From Anthopleura xanthogrammica (Eukaryota > Cnidaria > Anthozoa > Actiniaria > Actiniidae), in assembly GCA_964019055.1 (NCBI GenBank), contig OZ025209.1, forward strand, positions 3,050,197-3,114,196: 64,000 nucleotides of DNA, in the 5' to 3' direction. The position numbers and the translations under genes were made by a program. The notes below the pieces were generated by a model. That model saw only the letters and a list, made by a program, of their open reading frames with translations, ran no database searches and was not told the DNA's origin. Shown one piece after another: positions 48,721 to 60,484 of the stretch. The first letter of the stretch is position 1; every line of letters begins with the position of its first letter.

Positions 48721-51700
48721 ATGGAGAGTAAGATAGATTCTACCCCTACTGTTCAAAATAACATCATCACAAGTTCCTCCGACATGGAACAAATGGAGCC
48801 ACCAGCAAAAAGAAACAAGATAGAAACAGAAAGCATTGCTGTTGTTGGGAGTGAAGTGGAAAAAGAAAATGGTAAATGATCAAAAATAGAGTCCATCCTG
48901 AATTTTGAATGAATGAGATTGCAATGTCAGTGCTATAGGTTTTTATCCCTTGTTCACTTCCTTTCCATCATCATCATCATCATCATCATCATTATTATTA
49001 TTATTATCACTTTTATTATTATTATCACGGTTGTTGTTGTTTGTATTCTTTATAATTTTTATCAATGGTTAATTAATATATTTTCTATCAATGATTTCTA
49101 ATGGTTTTTAATTGTTCCCTAATTTCAGGAACCATTGCCAAAAAGGATGACTCAATAGTGGCTGGCAGTGATGATACCTTACTGAATAAGAATGACTCCC
49201 CAGTCAAAACACCAATCACAACAATAGGTTCCAATACTGGCTCAGAAAAGATGAATATGTCAAATGTTATTGCGGCAGATGTGCCAAAATTACTGACACA
49301 GACATCAAACCAGATGACAGAGGAAAAGAATCATACTATAAAACCAATAATTAAAGAATCAAGCCCTTCAAATGGTGGTCAAAAAACAAGCCCTTCAAAT
49401 GGTGGTCAAAAAACACCTGTGAAAAATGACAAGAAACCAACAGAAGGTACTGACCTTGATGATCCAATAGCAGGTCTTGACTGGAAAGATGGCATTGCAA
49501 CCTTACCAGGTAATTTTTAATCAGTAAATAATGCTCGTAGAAACAGGTATTGATAAATGCAAAAAAAATATTGATTTTACATGATAAAAATATTTGTACT
49601 TCCTCAATCTTTTTATCTTTTCCTGTTCTTAAATATTATCAATGTGATCTTCAAGCTATTTTAAATTGTCATTTATGAATTATGAATAACTTTGATATGT
49701 TTAGTTTTAATGGCATGTCTGAGAGGAGAATATGCTGTAATTTGATACTTTTGAAATAAAATTATTGTCTAGTTTTCATACATTTTTAATTTTTTATTTT
49801 AAAAATCTTAAAAATTTTATCAATTTTATCAATTTTTTTAATACATCATACAATATATAGTTTTTGTGTGCTGAATTATATAAATGGGATAAATACCTTT
49901 AATTTACTGATAAAAATCAAAATTGAAATGTATACTCTAATATTGTCTAAGATCTCGGCCAAAATGCTATAATTTTGTTATATGATCTTGTTTTTTATCT
50001 GCATACACGAAGAAAGTCATAATGCAGTGCAGAGTAGTTTCTAAGACATAGTGACCATTTTGCTTGATAAAACATGAGAACAATGGATTGTTTAAATGCT
50101 ATATTCATACTGAAATTGTATTTAATTCCTAGAATTAAGACATTTGACTTACCTTTTACTCAATGGATTAATTATTTGGGCAATCCATATAGGGAGTAAT
50201 CTGAAGTTCAAGATGACGGAGTTTGGAACACTAGAAATAGTGAGTACAGTGGAAACAGAGAAGGGAGAAGTGGAAATGAGCACATCTACCAGTCAAACTA
50301 AAGAAGGCGTGAATCTGCAAGGAGCTGCGAAGAACAGTGAGACCAGTACACAAGTATCTGTAATCAAGACAAGCAAAGATGGTAAAAATATTATAAGGAG
50401 AGAAGGGCCTAAAGGGACCACAGAGCTATAGCTCCACTCACCCTCCCCCTTTCTAAAGTCCCTGACCAGGTTCTAATAAGTTGGACTTTAAACACTGTTT
50501 CTATCAATCGAAAATACATTAACATTTGTACACTCCCATCTTACATTTTAAAGAAATGCTCTGAGATCCAATCTCTCCCCACCCCTTGCTATTCAACATA
50601 TACGTATACCTTAACCTTATTATTATTCCTTGAAAATTCTATGTTTAATAAATATCAAAACATGTAAATCTTCAGCCAAGTCCAAGACACCTACCAAGAG
50701 TGACAACATGAAAGGGCCCCCAGATGCCAGCCATGTCCTTTGCTGTGAAGTATGTGGTAAATATGGTTTGCCAAAAGACTTCTCCGCCTCTGGAAGATTT
50801 TGCAGTCTCAAGTGTGTAGGCATGTACACTGGACGAAGAAATAAAGGAAGAGAAATGGTCCGACACGTCAAAACTTTTGATGGAAAAATAATCAAGAAGA
50901 GAAAGAAGAAAGTGCCTTCGACAACAGAAACTTCTGCTGAGGTAAGCTTTTCACGTGCTCTATGATTTTGACTGTGTGTGGAAATTATTTAACTGTATTT
51001 TTTTCTGGTCTTTGGAGCAGAATGGACAACTTAATGCTGTCAAAAGCGAAACAGAAGTCAATAAAGCTGCTAGCGAACCTGTTACCATCAAAAAAATTAA
51101 AGGAACCAAGAAAAAAATGAAGCGAATTCATCTCGATGCTGCAAGTTTGGCTTCAACCGATAATGGTACGAACTGCACTAAATTATACACTGGCCCCCGT
51201 AATTAAGCTATTCCTATAGAAATAGTTTTAAAATGAATGGGAGAATAGAGAAAAATATATGTATAATTAATGGAATGGAGAAAACGTTTTTTTAAATGTT
51301 GGATTTGAACTCAGTGGAAAAAATGGCGCGAAAACCTTTCCAATGCTGCGTCACATGACCACAAGAAGCCAATCACATCGCGTCTTATCACATGACTAAA
51401 AATGGAACTAAAAACGTCCAGAAAATATCTAAAATACATTTTACCATGTTAATCTTAACCATTTTAATCTTTAATTAAACCTTAACTACACTGAATTATC
51501 AGAACTGTAGAATTCACGGTGGATTCTTTATAGGAATCGGCGGATATATGTCGGTTGTAATTTCTCTAACAATTCTATTTCTTTCCAGTTCCATACGATT
51601 CAAGTAAGCCATTCATATGGGTTGATTATTTATGTGCAAGTAATTCAAAAGCTGTTCCTGTCAGCGTCTTCCAACAGGTAAAAAGACTTATTACTTGCGG

Positions 51701-54700
51701 TGGTATATCTTGTTTAGTAGCCAGATAGGCGAGCTAGGGGTAATCATGTTAACAGATGGCGAATCGAAATTCTTAACATATGAATACTGATGCCACTCGT
51801 ACTGCTGGATTGACAGTCCACCTGGGAATATGCAGATTTTCTTATATCTAGCTTAAGTTATGATGCAAGTTAATGATTCTTGAATTTTGCAAGACCCTTT
51901 CCAGTCATTTTTTTCAGCAATTTTCTTTACAAAATTAGGCTGGGAGCGAGAGATCGTGCGTTATAGATCGTATACAACAGAATAAAAAAATCGTGTTTTC
52001 GTTGTTTTTATTGTTTGTTTTGTTTTTGGAATGAATAAACAACAACAACAACAACAAGAAACCAGCGTAAGGTGCAAGATTGCGCAATAACCACCCTCCC
52101 CATTCACCTGCTCTCAAGATGCACTGCGAGTAAAACATATCTAATTTTACTGTAGTATTAATGTCCCTGAATGTCATAAATTCTATTATTAACGGTATCA
52201 TATATCATTATAACGTTATTTCCAACTAGGAAAACCCAGAGCTTAACATGTTCCCCAAACCATGCCCTGAGTACATAAGAGGAATGAAGTTAGAAGCCAT
52301 TGATCCCAAACATCCATCGTACATCTGTGTGTGCACCGTTGTTCGAGTCAGGGGGGGTCGACTAAGGCTCCACTTCGATGGGTGGTCGGAAAGCTACGAT
52401 TTCTGGACCAATGCAGACTCACCACTCATCTTCCCGGTTGGGTGGTGTGCGAAAAATGGACAGACCCTAAGTGCACCAAGAGGTATGTGACAGTTATCTT
52501 TGATGATGATGATTTTACAGATGATTTTATAGATGATCTCATTGTTGTCTTTAACTAGGTGTCCCTGTATCTGAGTTCGATTTTGACCCCTACATCAAAG
52601 ATCAAGGTTCTGAAGCAGTTCCCAGCAATCTGTTCAAACAAGTAAGTCACTTTCTACTTTCCTGAATCAGCGTTTTTACTGCGGTGTTTTGTACTCTTTG
52701 GAACTTCATTTCGATTTATTTATTCCACAATCTCAGGTCTCCCAAACAAGGCACGGCTTTAAAGTTGGCATGAAACTTGAAGCTATCGATCGAAAGAACC
52801 CGGATCTAATCTGCGTTGCCACGGTAACCAACGTGATTGGTAATCGTTTTCTTGTCCATTTTGACGAATGGGATGATACGTATGACTACTGGTGCGAGGA
52901 AGATTCGCCATATATTCATCCTGTTGGTTGGTGCCAGGCCCATGGTGGAAAACTTAACCCACCCAATGGTAAGTTAACTATGAAACATGCTGATTGGTTG
53001 ATCTTTGAATTCACGCAACATGATTGGTGCAGACGCGCCTATCACAAGGTGAACCGCTGCTAAATGCTACTAAGCTAGCATAGCGCTTCCTGAATCGAAT
53101 CCAACATGGTACAAAAACAAAGAATGACATTATAACTTCTTATTATAACCTTCCATGTTTCCTCCTAGATGACGAAGTCGATACCTTCAAATGGGAAGAA
53201 TACCTCAAGACATCAGGAAGTGTTGCTGCCGCCCCGGAACTCTTCAAAAAGGTTAGTCATAACGAGAGAAAATAAAACTCAACGAATGAGAATGAAGCGT
53301 GTAACTCATGATACGGGCGTGGTGTGTCGTTACCGTGCCGCGTCCGAGCAATCCCTCATTTCTTATTTTACTTCCTTTGGCGAATTGCGCTAGATGCAAT
53401 ATGTGTTTGACAATCTAAAGCATACTCTTACAGCGCATTTCGTATGACTATGAAAAACTCACGGCACGTACCGTCGTGTGATGCCGTGTCGTAACGTTGC
53501 TGTGTCCAAGCATTTTCATTGGATGATCAATGGCCTCGTGCAATGTGATTGGTTCATATGATATCGTCAATTCCGATCCATGAAAGCGCCGTTTCACAAT
53601 GAATCCGAAAACCACTCCATTATTACTTATGACATCTTTTCCTTGACTCTAGCGGTTTGCGCCCGGGTACAAGAAAGGACAGAAACTCGAAGCCGTAGAC
53701 AAACGTAACCCATCCCTGATCCGTGCGGCGACGGTGGCTGATTTAGAGGAATATAAAGTAAAGCTGCATTTTGATGGCTGGGATGATATCTACGATGAGT
53801 GGTACGATGCTGACTCCACTGACTTACACCCTGTCAGCTACTGTGAGAAGACAGGACATCCCTTGGAAGCTCCTCTTAGTAAGTGCCTGATAACTTTATC
53901 GTTGTATTAACATTACCCGTATAACCTCTGACTTGATTGTCAATGAATCTTGTAATCTGAATAACGCTGATTAAGGTAACAGAGGAAATAGATTTTTAGC
54001 TTGGGCGTATAGTTTTCCCATTACAAACCACGTGCCATTCCCTAGAGTATCATTTCTTTGTTTAACATTTGCGCAAGAGAAGATACGTGAATATGGATAC
54101 AATTCAAACAAAGAATCTTATTCTCAAGAAAATGACACATGGTTTGTAATAAGAAACTCAACATTTAGGCACCACAGCGAATAAAGTCTATACTATTTTG
54201 CTGCATTGTATATTATGCCGTATATTGTTGTCATAGCAACACATGAGTGTACATGCTCTATCGAATTAATGGTTATTAGTTACCTTAAGTTTCCATGGCA
54301 ACCAAGTGGTTTATGTGCCATCATTGTTTTATCACCATGGTAACCAACGGTGCTTAATGGTGGTCCTTTCTTGTTCCATAGCTCGTGCGGACAAGATCTC
54401 GTCAGCCGCCTGCCCCACCCCAGGCTGTAAGGGTATTGGTCACGTTAAAGGAGCCAAATACTCGAGTCACCACAGCACATTCGGTTGTCCATACTCTCTA
54501 CAAAACCTAAACAAAGAATCGTGTCTGGTTGATAGACTGTCAACTAACTCTATGACCGAGGAGTCAGACTGGTCGTACGGAAAGAGGGATAAGCCGCCAT
54601 CTGTAAAGGACTTCAAAGGTACTCACTGCATGTCTCCTTACCTTCCTCCTTCTCTACTTTCCATCTATCTTCCTCCTTCTGTCCCTGCCTGTCTCCCGCG

Positions 54701-57446
54701 TTAGCTCCTTTCCTCCGACCCTCTTTGCCTGCCTTGACTGCCCCCTCCCTACCTGTCTGTCTCCTTACTTGCGTGCCGGCGTGCCTGTAACCTCGTGTCC
54801 CTTTTCCATCCTGTCTCTCTGTCTGTCTTTATCTTCTTTAATAGGCCTGAACTGATTCAATTGCAAAAAAAAAAAAAATCGACTGACTTTGCTTGTTCCT
54901 TGTTTTAGACGAACCACCAAGTCCTAACGGTATTGGTAGCCCTACTCCAAGCTGTGATGGTAGCAGCTTTTTACCAGCACATTGGAAAGCAAAATCCATG
55001 TAAGTATCATCATAGCTAAAATAGACGGGGCCTAATGGGGTACCGAATAAAGTTGTCTAAATTCGCTAAAGAATAATAATGAGCACGTCTAGTGTAGAAT
55101 AGCCCCCTTCACAGTTCCCTCCGCCATCTTGAAAGGTAGCCGTGCCTTTGCATCGAAGCGAGACAAATGGTGAGCTTGCAATAATAGAGACATGTGAATA
55201 ATTATCCAAGATATTAAAAAAGCTCTCTATCATTGCAAGGTCACCTCATGTCTCACTTCGATGCAAAGTCATGGCTACCTTTCAAGATGTCGCCAGGAAC
55301 TGTGAAAGGGACTTTTCTGAAATTCTAAATTTACGGACGGGATGGGATAACCTGAAAAATATTGAAGCAAAGATCGTCAAAACTTTCTCTCTCTCCTCAT
55401 TCCGATTACCTCCTCCTCTCCCCCCCCCCCCCCCCCCCCCCTCACCATGCAGTTTCCTCTAATGAGTCAACAACATTCTATATCAAAGACATTTTGTGAT
55501 TTCAGTTCCACTGGTTGCCCCAGTAACGAGTCATCCCGTAGTGCACGCAACAGCCATCGATCAACATCGTCTTTCTCCTCGACTAAAGTGTCTACGTCAA
55601 ACGTGTCTACTATTGGCTCAAGTCTTTCTGTTAATAACATGAACAGCAGAGCTACTGTTCGGTGGGTAGACTGGATGTATTAATTGCTATGGATCATTAG
55701 AACTATCCATGATGTGTGTAGGCGTGACTTTCTCATTTCAAGCCATTTCAAGGGTTTCCTTCTACATCAATATCAGAGTGTGCGTCTGTTGTACAAGGCG
55801 TTGGTGCATAGGTTGATTATGTCTTTTGAAATTCCAGGCGTCACAGCTTCAAAGAAGAGAAGCCATCGACAACAAGACCAAAATGTAAGTAAAACACCTG
55901 TGTTAGCTTCTCACCTTTTTCTCAGCACGAATTAAAAGAGAGAAAGATTGAAATGCGGGGGCCGAGGGCCCTTGTCACGCAACAGGCATGTTGAAACAAA
56001 CAAGGCGCACTTCGGTCTAGCACTTGCGAAAACAGCAGCTTAAAGATCGTATGCCTTTAAACTCCAGTTTAGTTCCATATAAGACTGGATACTAGATATT
56101 GGACCTTTTTCGAATTCTTCAAGTACCGCTGTGTTCCTTGATAACAGACTCATGTACTCTGTAGCGCAGTAGTGTAGGATGGCGCAGGGAGCAGGAAACT
56201 GCGAAAGGGACTTTTCAAAACTGGAGTATTATCAGCGGCTATCACTGTTGTACAATTATTTGAAATATTTTTCTTGTTTCTATTTTCATTAGTTGTAGAG
56301 AAAGGTATTCAGTACATTTCACCTTATTATAACACCTGGGGATATGGCTTTGCACGACTGCCCGTCAATGGGCGCAGAGAACACTACTCGCTGCATGACG
56401 AAAAACCTTCAAAAGAGAAGATAGAAATGGGAAAATGGACGGTAGAACAAGTGGAGAAACATGTCTGTTCACTGGGATGTCTCGACCAAGCTAAACTATT
56501 CCAAGAACAGGTCAGTGTAGTGTGACTCAATGTAATGTTATGACATGTCATGTTGTAGTGTAGTGTAGTGTAGTGTAGTGTAGTGTAGTGTAGTGTAGTG
56601 TAGTGTAGTGTAGTGTAGTGTAGTGTAGTGTAGTGTAGTGTAGTGTAGTGTAGTGTAGTGTAGTGTAGTGTAGTGTAGTGTAGTGTAGTGTAGTGTAGTG
56701 TAGTGTAGTGTAGTGTAGTGTAGTGTAGTGTAGTGTAGTGTAGTGTAGTGTAGTGTAGTGTAGTGTAGTGTAGTGTAGTGTAGTGTAGTGTAGTGTAGTG
56801 TAGTGTAGTGTAGTGTAGTGTAGTGTAGTGTAGTGTAGTGTAGTGTAGTGTAGTGTAGTGTAGTGTAGTGTAGTGTAGTGTAGTGTAGTGTAGTGTAGTG
56901 TAGTGTAGTGTAGTGTAGTGTAGTGTAGTGTAGTGTAGTGTAGTGTAGTGTAGTGTAGTGTAGTGTAGTGTAGTGTAGTGTAGTGTAGTGTAGTGTAGTG
57001 TAGTGTAGTGTAGTGTAGTGTAGTGTAGTGTAGTGTAGTGTAGTGTAGTGTAGTGTAGTGTAGTGTAGTGTAGTGTAGTGTAGTGTAGTGTAGTGTAGTG
57101 TAGTGTAGTGTAGTGTAGTGTAGTGTAGTGCAGTGCATTGTAGTGTAGTGTAGTGTAGTGCAGTGCAGTGCAGTGTAGTGTAGTGTAGCGTAGTGTAGTG
57201 TTGTATGCAATGTAATTAATTCAATGCAATGCAATGGTCTCTAAACACAAGACCATCCACGTGAAGGTGGAGTGCAAAAACATTACTAAGGTCTACTACA
57301 AACCGTCTCAATAATTCCTTAACATTTTCCTTCAGGAAATCGATGGTGAAGCATTCCTTCTACTCACCCAACCAGATATCGTCAACATTATGAAGATTAA
57401 ACTTGGACCAGCCTTAAAGATTTTCAACAGTATTCCCAAACACTGA
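48721..57446 (+). CDS. L3MBTL-type MBT-repeat protein, copy A (FCS finger, 3 MBT, C2HC, SAM)
   Basis: Polycomb-group-related chromatin protein; MBT repeats bind mono- and dimethyl-lysine. Coding exons: 48721-48871, 49129-49509, 50193-50381, 50676-50941, 51021-51165, 51589-51677, 52230-52482, 52559-52641, 52737-52968, 53169-53251, 53653-53878, 54382-54618, 54909-54999, 55506-55661, 55838-55884, 56293-56510 and 57336-57446. All phases agree, giving 985 residues. FCS finger about 261-292 (CCEVCGKYGLP..FCSLKC); MBT1 about 386-492; MBT2 about 500-596 with KLEAIDRKNP and HFDEWDDTYDYW, keeping the Asp, Phe, Trp and Tyr cage positions known from L3MBTL1; MBT3 about 605-699; Myt1-type C2HC finger 710-735 (CPTPGC..HV..HHSTFGC); a second, degenerate finger; SAM about 922-985. 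The order matches fly l(3)mbt. The acceptor just before the ATG (CACAG|GGAATG) implies an upstream noncoding exon. Confidence 0.93.
48967..49030. repeat. (ATC)n/(ATT)n microsatellite, L3MBTL-A intron
   Basis: Tandem ATC then ATT trinucleotides of about 60 bp. Confidence 0.9.
49362..49415 (+). repeat. In-frame 27-bp tandem duplication in L3MBTL copy A
   Basis: Two identical 27-bp units (49362-49388, 49389-49415) give the peptide SPSNGGQKT twice in the low-complexity N-terminal region. Absence of any base difference suggests a recent event or a polymorphic repeat. Confidence 0.95.
53320..53600. repeat. GTGCCGTG / ATTGG-box repeat in L3MBTL-A intron
   Basis: TTACCGTGCCGCGTCCGAGC, CGTATGACTATGAAAAACTC, ACGGCACGTACCG, CATTTTCATTGGATGATC and TGTGATTGGTTCATATG occur in the same order as in copies at 12330 and 15410. 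Confidence 0.65.
54020..54150. mobile_element. MITE family A copy 2
   Basis: Left end ATTACAAACCACGTGCCATT, right end AATGACACATGGTTTGTAAT. It shares GAGTATCATTTCTTTGTTTA and GAATATGGATACAATTCAAA with 6806-6935 (opposite orientation). In the L3MBTL-A intron before the C2HC exon. Confidence 0.82.
55103..55310. mobile_element. MITE family B copy 2
   Basis: Left arm CCCCCTTCACAGTTCCCTCC, GCCATCTTGAAAGGTAGCCG; right arm ATGGCTACCTTTCAAGATGT, AGGAACTGTGAAAGGG. Central TAATAGAGACATGTGAATAA matches 14795-14815. A solo end resembling it lies at about 56178-56215 (AAACTGCGAAAGGGACTTTT). Confidence 0.82.
55422..55442. repeat. Poly(C) run, L3MBTL-A intron
   Basis: About 20 consecutive C, preceded by a CT-rich tract. 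A similar poly(C) run is at 33878-33894 and poly(G) at 32938-32950. Run lengths are prone to sequencing error. Confidence 0.9.
56556..57200. repeat. (TAGTG)n pentanucleotide satellite, last intron of L3MBTL-A
   Basis: About 640 bp of TAGTG units, pure from about 56556 to 57129 then with CAGTG variants. It splits the two SAM exons. The long minus-strand frame over it (Leu-His-Tyr-Thr-Thr repeat) is an artefact. Confidence 0.99.
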
Positions 57447-59589
57447 ATCATTTCTGACTTACTTACATAACTGGACGTTACGAAGAGTGTAAATATAAAG
57501 ACAATATAAAAGATTTTTCGGCATCAACAGGAAACCGTGGACTCGTTAGGCCATGGAATAAGCTCGCTCTAACCTACGACCAATGTTAACAAGTGGACTG
57601 GGCTTCCTGGGTTACCCATTTCGAGATAAAATTAGATTTGTGAGGAGATTGGAAACCAACTGGACGAACTGCGGCAGTACCTTTGTTCTTAGTTTTTTCG
57701 TTGTGGACAAGGATTTGAAGATATTCCAATACAAACTAAGCTTTGTTCTTGTAGATGATTATGGACTCTGTCAAAGAACATTGACATCATGAAACAAGGA
57801 ATCATCAAAAAAGTAACCATCTATGGGATGCCTGTGGTAGACCAAGACAAGAAATCTATGGGATACCTGTGTGTAAACCAAGGACTTAGCAACCCTAAGA
57901 GTGGGATACCTGTGCTAATATAAGATGATTACGAAATTTCTGTGACGGTACACAGGCATCCCATCATACTTCATTGTCCCTTATCGTTATGTTTAAGTTT
58001 AACAATGGACGTTATAAACGTACAGTCGTCCATCCTGCATGGATAAACTAGAATGTTATATTCCGCTGTACTCGTGTTGACACACCACCGAACGTGAGAC
58101 GAATATCAATATCCATAGTTTTTATGGGTAGAAAACAAATAACTGCACTGAAAACATTTGAGTGTTGATTTTCAATAAAATGTCCCCTTGTTGTCAATGA
58201 TTTTCGTAAATTCCTGAAATAACTTTTGCGCATATTCTGACTATTACACTTACAATAAAACCACTCTACTGTTAAAACGTGTTAAGGCCCGTTCACACGT
58301 GACATATGAGAAACAATAGAGCCCGACCTGCCTTAGTCCTGTCCTTTGACCGCTGCCCTTTTGTTGGGCTGCCTGTGCTAGACCTGCTTGAATCAAGTCT
58401 TGTTTAGTCCTTTCCTAGTGAACTTGCTTCGTCTCTCACTCCCTTTCTTCACCAGGTTTTTTTATCTTTTCATTCAAACCAAACCTAGTTAGCTTAGAAC
58501 TTCAAAACCGTATTTTATTTCAGATAGAACTAGTAGTGCATCTCTTATCAATTTGAGCACATGCTGGATTTTCAACAAGTGTGTGATATATTTGTTTATG
58601 CAGTCAAAATGTGCATGTTAACAACATTTTCTAAGCATTTTCCGTTCATTCTTCAACTTAAACCTAGAAAGCAACATAAAAACATGGTAAAATTACCTTA
58701 AATCGTCTCCAAAGTAAGATAAAGTCTTTGCTGTGCTGTCAGGACTTCCTTTCATGGCGGCCATCATGAAAAGTAACCAAGCCTTTACATGAAAAAGAGG
58801 CTATGAATTTTCAGGATCACGTGATTAATGACCGCCATTTTGGATGGTCAACAAAATAGACTGGATATAAAGACATCCAATCGGGTTTTTAGCTACCACG
58901 AAACACAATAATTAATAAAGTTGTAGTTCCAGCACAGCCAAAGACGCCTGGTATTTGCATATTTTTCCAGGAAAAATTAAGTGTTTTAATTAATTCGTTT
59001 TTTTCAAAAATTAGAGATCACATCGTGTAACCACCAGAGCGACGTTGAATGCGACATCACCGACGACGTCGCAAATGTAGAAACGTGTTCTATACTTTTG
59101 CAACTTCGCGCGCGACGAACCTCACCCTGTAATTACGACGTCACACAGGTGCAGAGTGCGATCTAGTTTTTGAAACGTCGCATGAAAAATTGCATCTTGA
59201 GTCCACACCTTCAGTTTCGCACTACATTATACAACCTTTCAAATAAAAAATATTTTATTTTAATCCAAGTGATAAATTGTGTCTTAAGCGACTATAAATG
59301 ACGTAATCGCTAATACTACCATTGATTTATTCTTTCTCGTAGCCATTCTAACGTCATACGACGAACACTAACACTATAGTGAACACTAGCACTACATCCA
59401 GTGTATGTTACTATGTTACTATGTTCAATTCATGTGTATCTTTTGTGAAGCTTTTGTATCAAAAATGATTGCCGAATTGTGAATATAAATATAATATGCT
59501 ATGTATGTATCTTGTTTGTGTTGTAATATTCTCTATAATTTTTTTACTAAATACACATTCTCGTATAAACACTGTAAGAACTTGAACTG

Positions 59590-59945
59590 TTATCAAAATT
59601 TCAATTTCAACGCAGTTAATTTGATTATTAATTATAAACGTGATTATTAATCAGAATTAATTATTAATTAGGATTAATCAGTTTGATCATTCATCAAAAT
59701 TAATTAATTATTGATTAAAATTAATTAATTTGATGATTATTGATTAAAATTAATTTGATTATTAATTTTGATTAACTATTTTATTAATTAAATTTAATGA
59801 TTTAATTACATTATTAAATTTAATTAATTATTAATCAAAATTAATTAATTTCATCATCAACTGAAATTAATTAAGTTGATTATTAATTAAATTTAATTGA
59901 TTATTAATCAAAATTAATTAAAATCATTATTAATTATAAACTTGG
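59590..59945. repeat. AT-rich cryptic repeat of ATTAATTAA / ATTAATCAAA words
   Basis: Irregularly spaced, largely palindromic words (AATTAATTAATT, GATTATTAATTA, ATTAATCAAAATTAATTA) fill about 350 bp. Every word contains homeodomain-type TAAT cores, but low complexity explains this. Confidence 0.8.
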
Positions 59946-60281
59946 TCGTATCAAAATTATAGAAACCCAAGTATCTAGAAATACCAGTGCAAAACAGTTA
60001 TAACATTATGTGGTTCGGCAAATGGCCAATTAGAATGCAGGAATTGTACAAAATTGCAAAAGTACAAAACTCGTGGAAAAATATTTGTGGCTCAGATTTT
60101 GGACAGGATATCTTGTTCCACGGCACGGTCACGGTGCTAGGTAGACGTAATTTGAATATATTCCTTGATATCTTCCTCTTACTTTTCTCTCTTGATATCA
60201 GATCACCCCTTGAATATTATTATTCTCTCGAATCCACGCTCAACAGACCTCTTTATCTTGGCCTGGACGTAATTTTATCCC

Positions 60282-60409
60282 ATTTCAGACCACGTGTAAT
60301 TCTCTTGGGAATAACTTAAATTTAAATTGCAGCCATATTCATTTGTACTCTCATGCGCAACCATTAAACAAAGAAATGATGCTCTAGGGAATAACACGTG
60401 GTCTGGAAT
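60282..60409. mobile_element. MITE family A copy 3
   Basis: Left end ATTTCAGACCACGTGTAATT, right end AATAACACGTGGTCTGGAAT. The internal CATATTCATTTGTACTCTCA and ATGCGCAACCATTAAACAAA match copy 1 in the same orientation. It lies just beyond the L3MBTL-B stop codon, plausibly in its 3' UTR. Confidence 0.85.
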
Positions 60410-60484
60410 GGGGAAACAAGGTAAAGAGGTCTACTTCCAAAGCGCAGATAGATGGCTTGTTAGTTTGTTCATTGTTGATGTGGT

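Larger units (their letters stand above)
57447..60484. other. Tail-to-tail spacer between the two L3MBTL genes
   Basis: Holds both 3' UTRs. GGGATACCTGTG-like words repeat at 57828-57920. An extremely AT-rich stretch of TTAATTAA-type words occupies 59590-59945, and a MITE lies at 60282-60409. No third gene or RNA gene is seen. Confidence 0.6.

Noticed and set aside
56548..57234. 228-codon minus-strand frame of Leu-His-Tyr-Thr-Thr repeats
   Set aside because: Artefact of the TAGTG pentanucleotide array.
58831..58841. CCGCCATTTTG, a YY1/Polycomb-type motif between the L3MBTL genes
   Set aside because: A single short motif in the 3' spacer; expected by chance and without supporting context.
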